From Companilactobacillus ginsenosidimutans (lineage in GTDB: Bacteria; Bacillota; Bacilli; Lactobacillales; Lactobacillaceae), in contig NZ_CP012034.1 in NCBI RefSeq assembly GCF_001050475.1, positions 2,356,001 to 2,420,000 of the forward strand: a DNA stretch of 64,000 bases, in the 5' to 3' direction. Both the position numbers and the translations under genes were made by a program. The notes beneath the pieces were generated by a model. The model worked only from the letters and a program-made list of their open reading frames with translations. It searched no databases and was not told the DNA's origin. This document shows, piece after piece, positions 63,466 through 64,000 of the stretch; the stretch's first letter is position 1; each line of letters starts with the position of its first letter.

Positions 63466-64000
63466 AGTGCTCGGATCAAAGAAATGGAACACGAGAACTT
63501 ATTATTGCGGAGAAAAATCGATGTTCTAAAAAAACTCAAAAATTGAAGAACTCACAAATAAAGAGCTCTCACATATTATTCTCCAACTCAAAAAGAAATA
63601 CCGGTTAGTCGATATGATTGAGGCGTTGCCAATTGCATTAACCATTTTTGAATACTGGCAGAAGACTCTTAATTCAACTAATCATGAATACGCATTAATT
63701 GGTATTATTAAATATATATTCAAAAAGAATAATGGTAACTATGGTGTTGAGAGAGTATCTCCTAAAGTTCGAAGTATCTGTAAGAAACTTGGAATCAAGG
63801 TGCCAAATCATAAAAAAATTCAACGGCTTATGTTTGAAAATAATATCAAGTGTACCAAGTTCTCAAAGAGAACCAGCAAGTATGATTCTTCTAAAGGTCC
63901 GACTGGTAAAAAAGCCAAATATATTCTTAGAAGAAGAAATAATTCTAATCGTCCTTACCAAAAGATGACCTGTGATGTTACAGAATTAAAAGTTAAAAAC
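63466..64000 (+). mobile_element. IS3-family element, 5'-truncated, continuing past the window
   Basis: 63466-63546 encodes only the C-terminal coiled-coil tail of an OrfA (ARIKEMEHENLLLRRKIDVL), preceded by a stop codon, so most of orfA is missing. OrfB sequence follows in another frame and is open to the window edge. No left inverted repeat was found. Confidence 0.65.
63614..64000 (+). CDS. IS3-family transposase OrfB (N-terminal part, 3' end outside window)
   Basis: The ATG at 63614 (frame open from 63530) gives MIEALPIALTIFEYWQ, then NNGNYGVERVSPKVRSICKK and VPNHKKIQRLMFENNIKC. This is the HTH_21-type N-terminal part of IS3-family OrfB. The last visible residues, MTCDVTELKVKN, contain the first Asp of the DDE triad (usually DVTE). 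The frame relation to the OrfA tail is +1, not the usual -1, which suggests an indel or independent initiation. Confidence 0.75.
   Translation, partial: MIEALPIALTIFEYWQKTLNSTNHEYALIGIIKYIFKKNNGNYGVERVSPKVRSICKKLGIKVPNHKKIQRLMFENNIKCTKFSKRTSKYDSSKGPTGKKAKYILRRRNNSNRPYQKMTCDVTELKVKN

Noticed and set aside
63699..63968. 89-aa ORF at the right end
   Set aside because: Another frame of the same region matches IS3 OrfB clearly, so this one is a shadow.

Overview
The window looks like chromosomal DNA of a low-GC Gram-positive lactic acid bacterium of the Lactobacillaceae, most like Companilactobacillus (inference). The basis is an AT-rich sequence, GGAGG-type ribosome binding sites, T-box leaders, a Lactobacillus leichmannii-type B12-dependent ribonucleotide reductase, SLAP and MucBP surface proteins, and a CIRCE/CtsR/CcpA/NrdR style of regulation. 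No rRNA, tRNA, CRISPR array or prophage was recognised.

Layout. 1-8.8 kb: rlmCD (cut by the window edge), recX, a DUF402 phosphatase, an AI-2E family exporter, and a minus-strand sulfur operon (MetA-family acyltransferase that is probably a serine acetyltransferase, cysK, and a cystine-type ABC importer). This operon is preceded by a cysteine-rich leader peptide and an attenuator. 8.9-17.6 kb: a CorC/HlyC protein, prfC, an M13 peptidase gene broken by one stop codon, brnQ and an AEC carrier. 17.6-26.5 kb: a PHP histidinol phosphatase, a T-box, and the complete hisZGDBHAFIEC operon. 26.5-33.2 kb: surface proteins, clpE with CIRCE, and ptsHI. 33.2-39.3 kb: NrdR boxes and nrdJ, a copYB copper operon, and remnants of an Rrf2 regulator and its neighbour. 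39.3-46.6 kb: a BceRS-BceAB peptide-antibiotic sensing/resistance module, an MBL hydrolase, spx and mecA. 46.6-51.8 kb: an apparent insertion between mecA and coiA carrying T-box-metQ, luxS, an SDR enzyme, structured repeats and an IS3-family element. 51.8-57.3 kb: coiA, spxH, relQ, ppnK, rluD and mgtE, in the order known from Bacillus and its relatives. 57.3-64 kb: an accessory region with a SLAP protein, a large DUF1906/peptidoglycan-binding protein without a signal peptide, two unknown membrane proteins, and a truncated IS3 element running off the right edge.

Two things stand out. First, the sulfur operon appears to be controlled by ribosome-mediated attenuation: promoter, 31-codon leader peptide with three consecutive Cys codons, hairpin, then a perfect 12-bp terminator directly before the first gene. 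Second, many intergenic gaps hold large imperfect palindromes of 110-195 bp. Five (A-E) share a central TTTGGAG...CTTCAAA-type hairpin, and three of these (B, C, E) share a nested architecture in which the paired arms differ between copies yet stay complementary. A separate tandem pair (F, G) shares a GC-rich core. One copy (E) has been split by an IS3-family insertion with a 3-bp target duplication. These look like families of mobile or selected RNA/DNA structures; I cannot name them.
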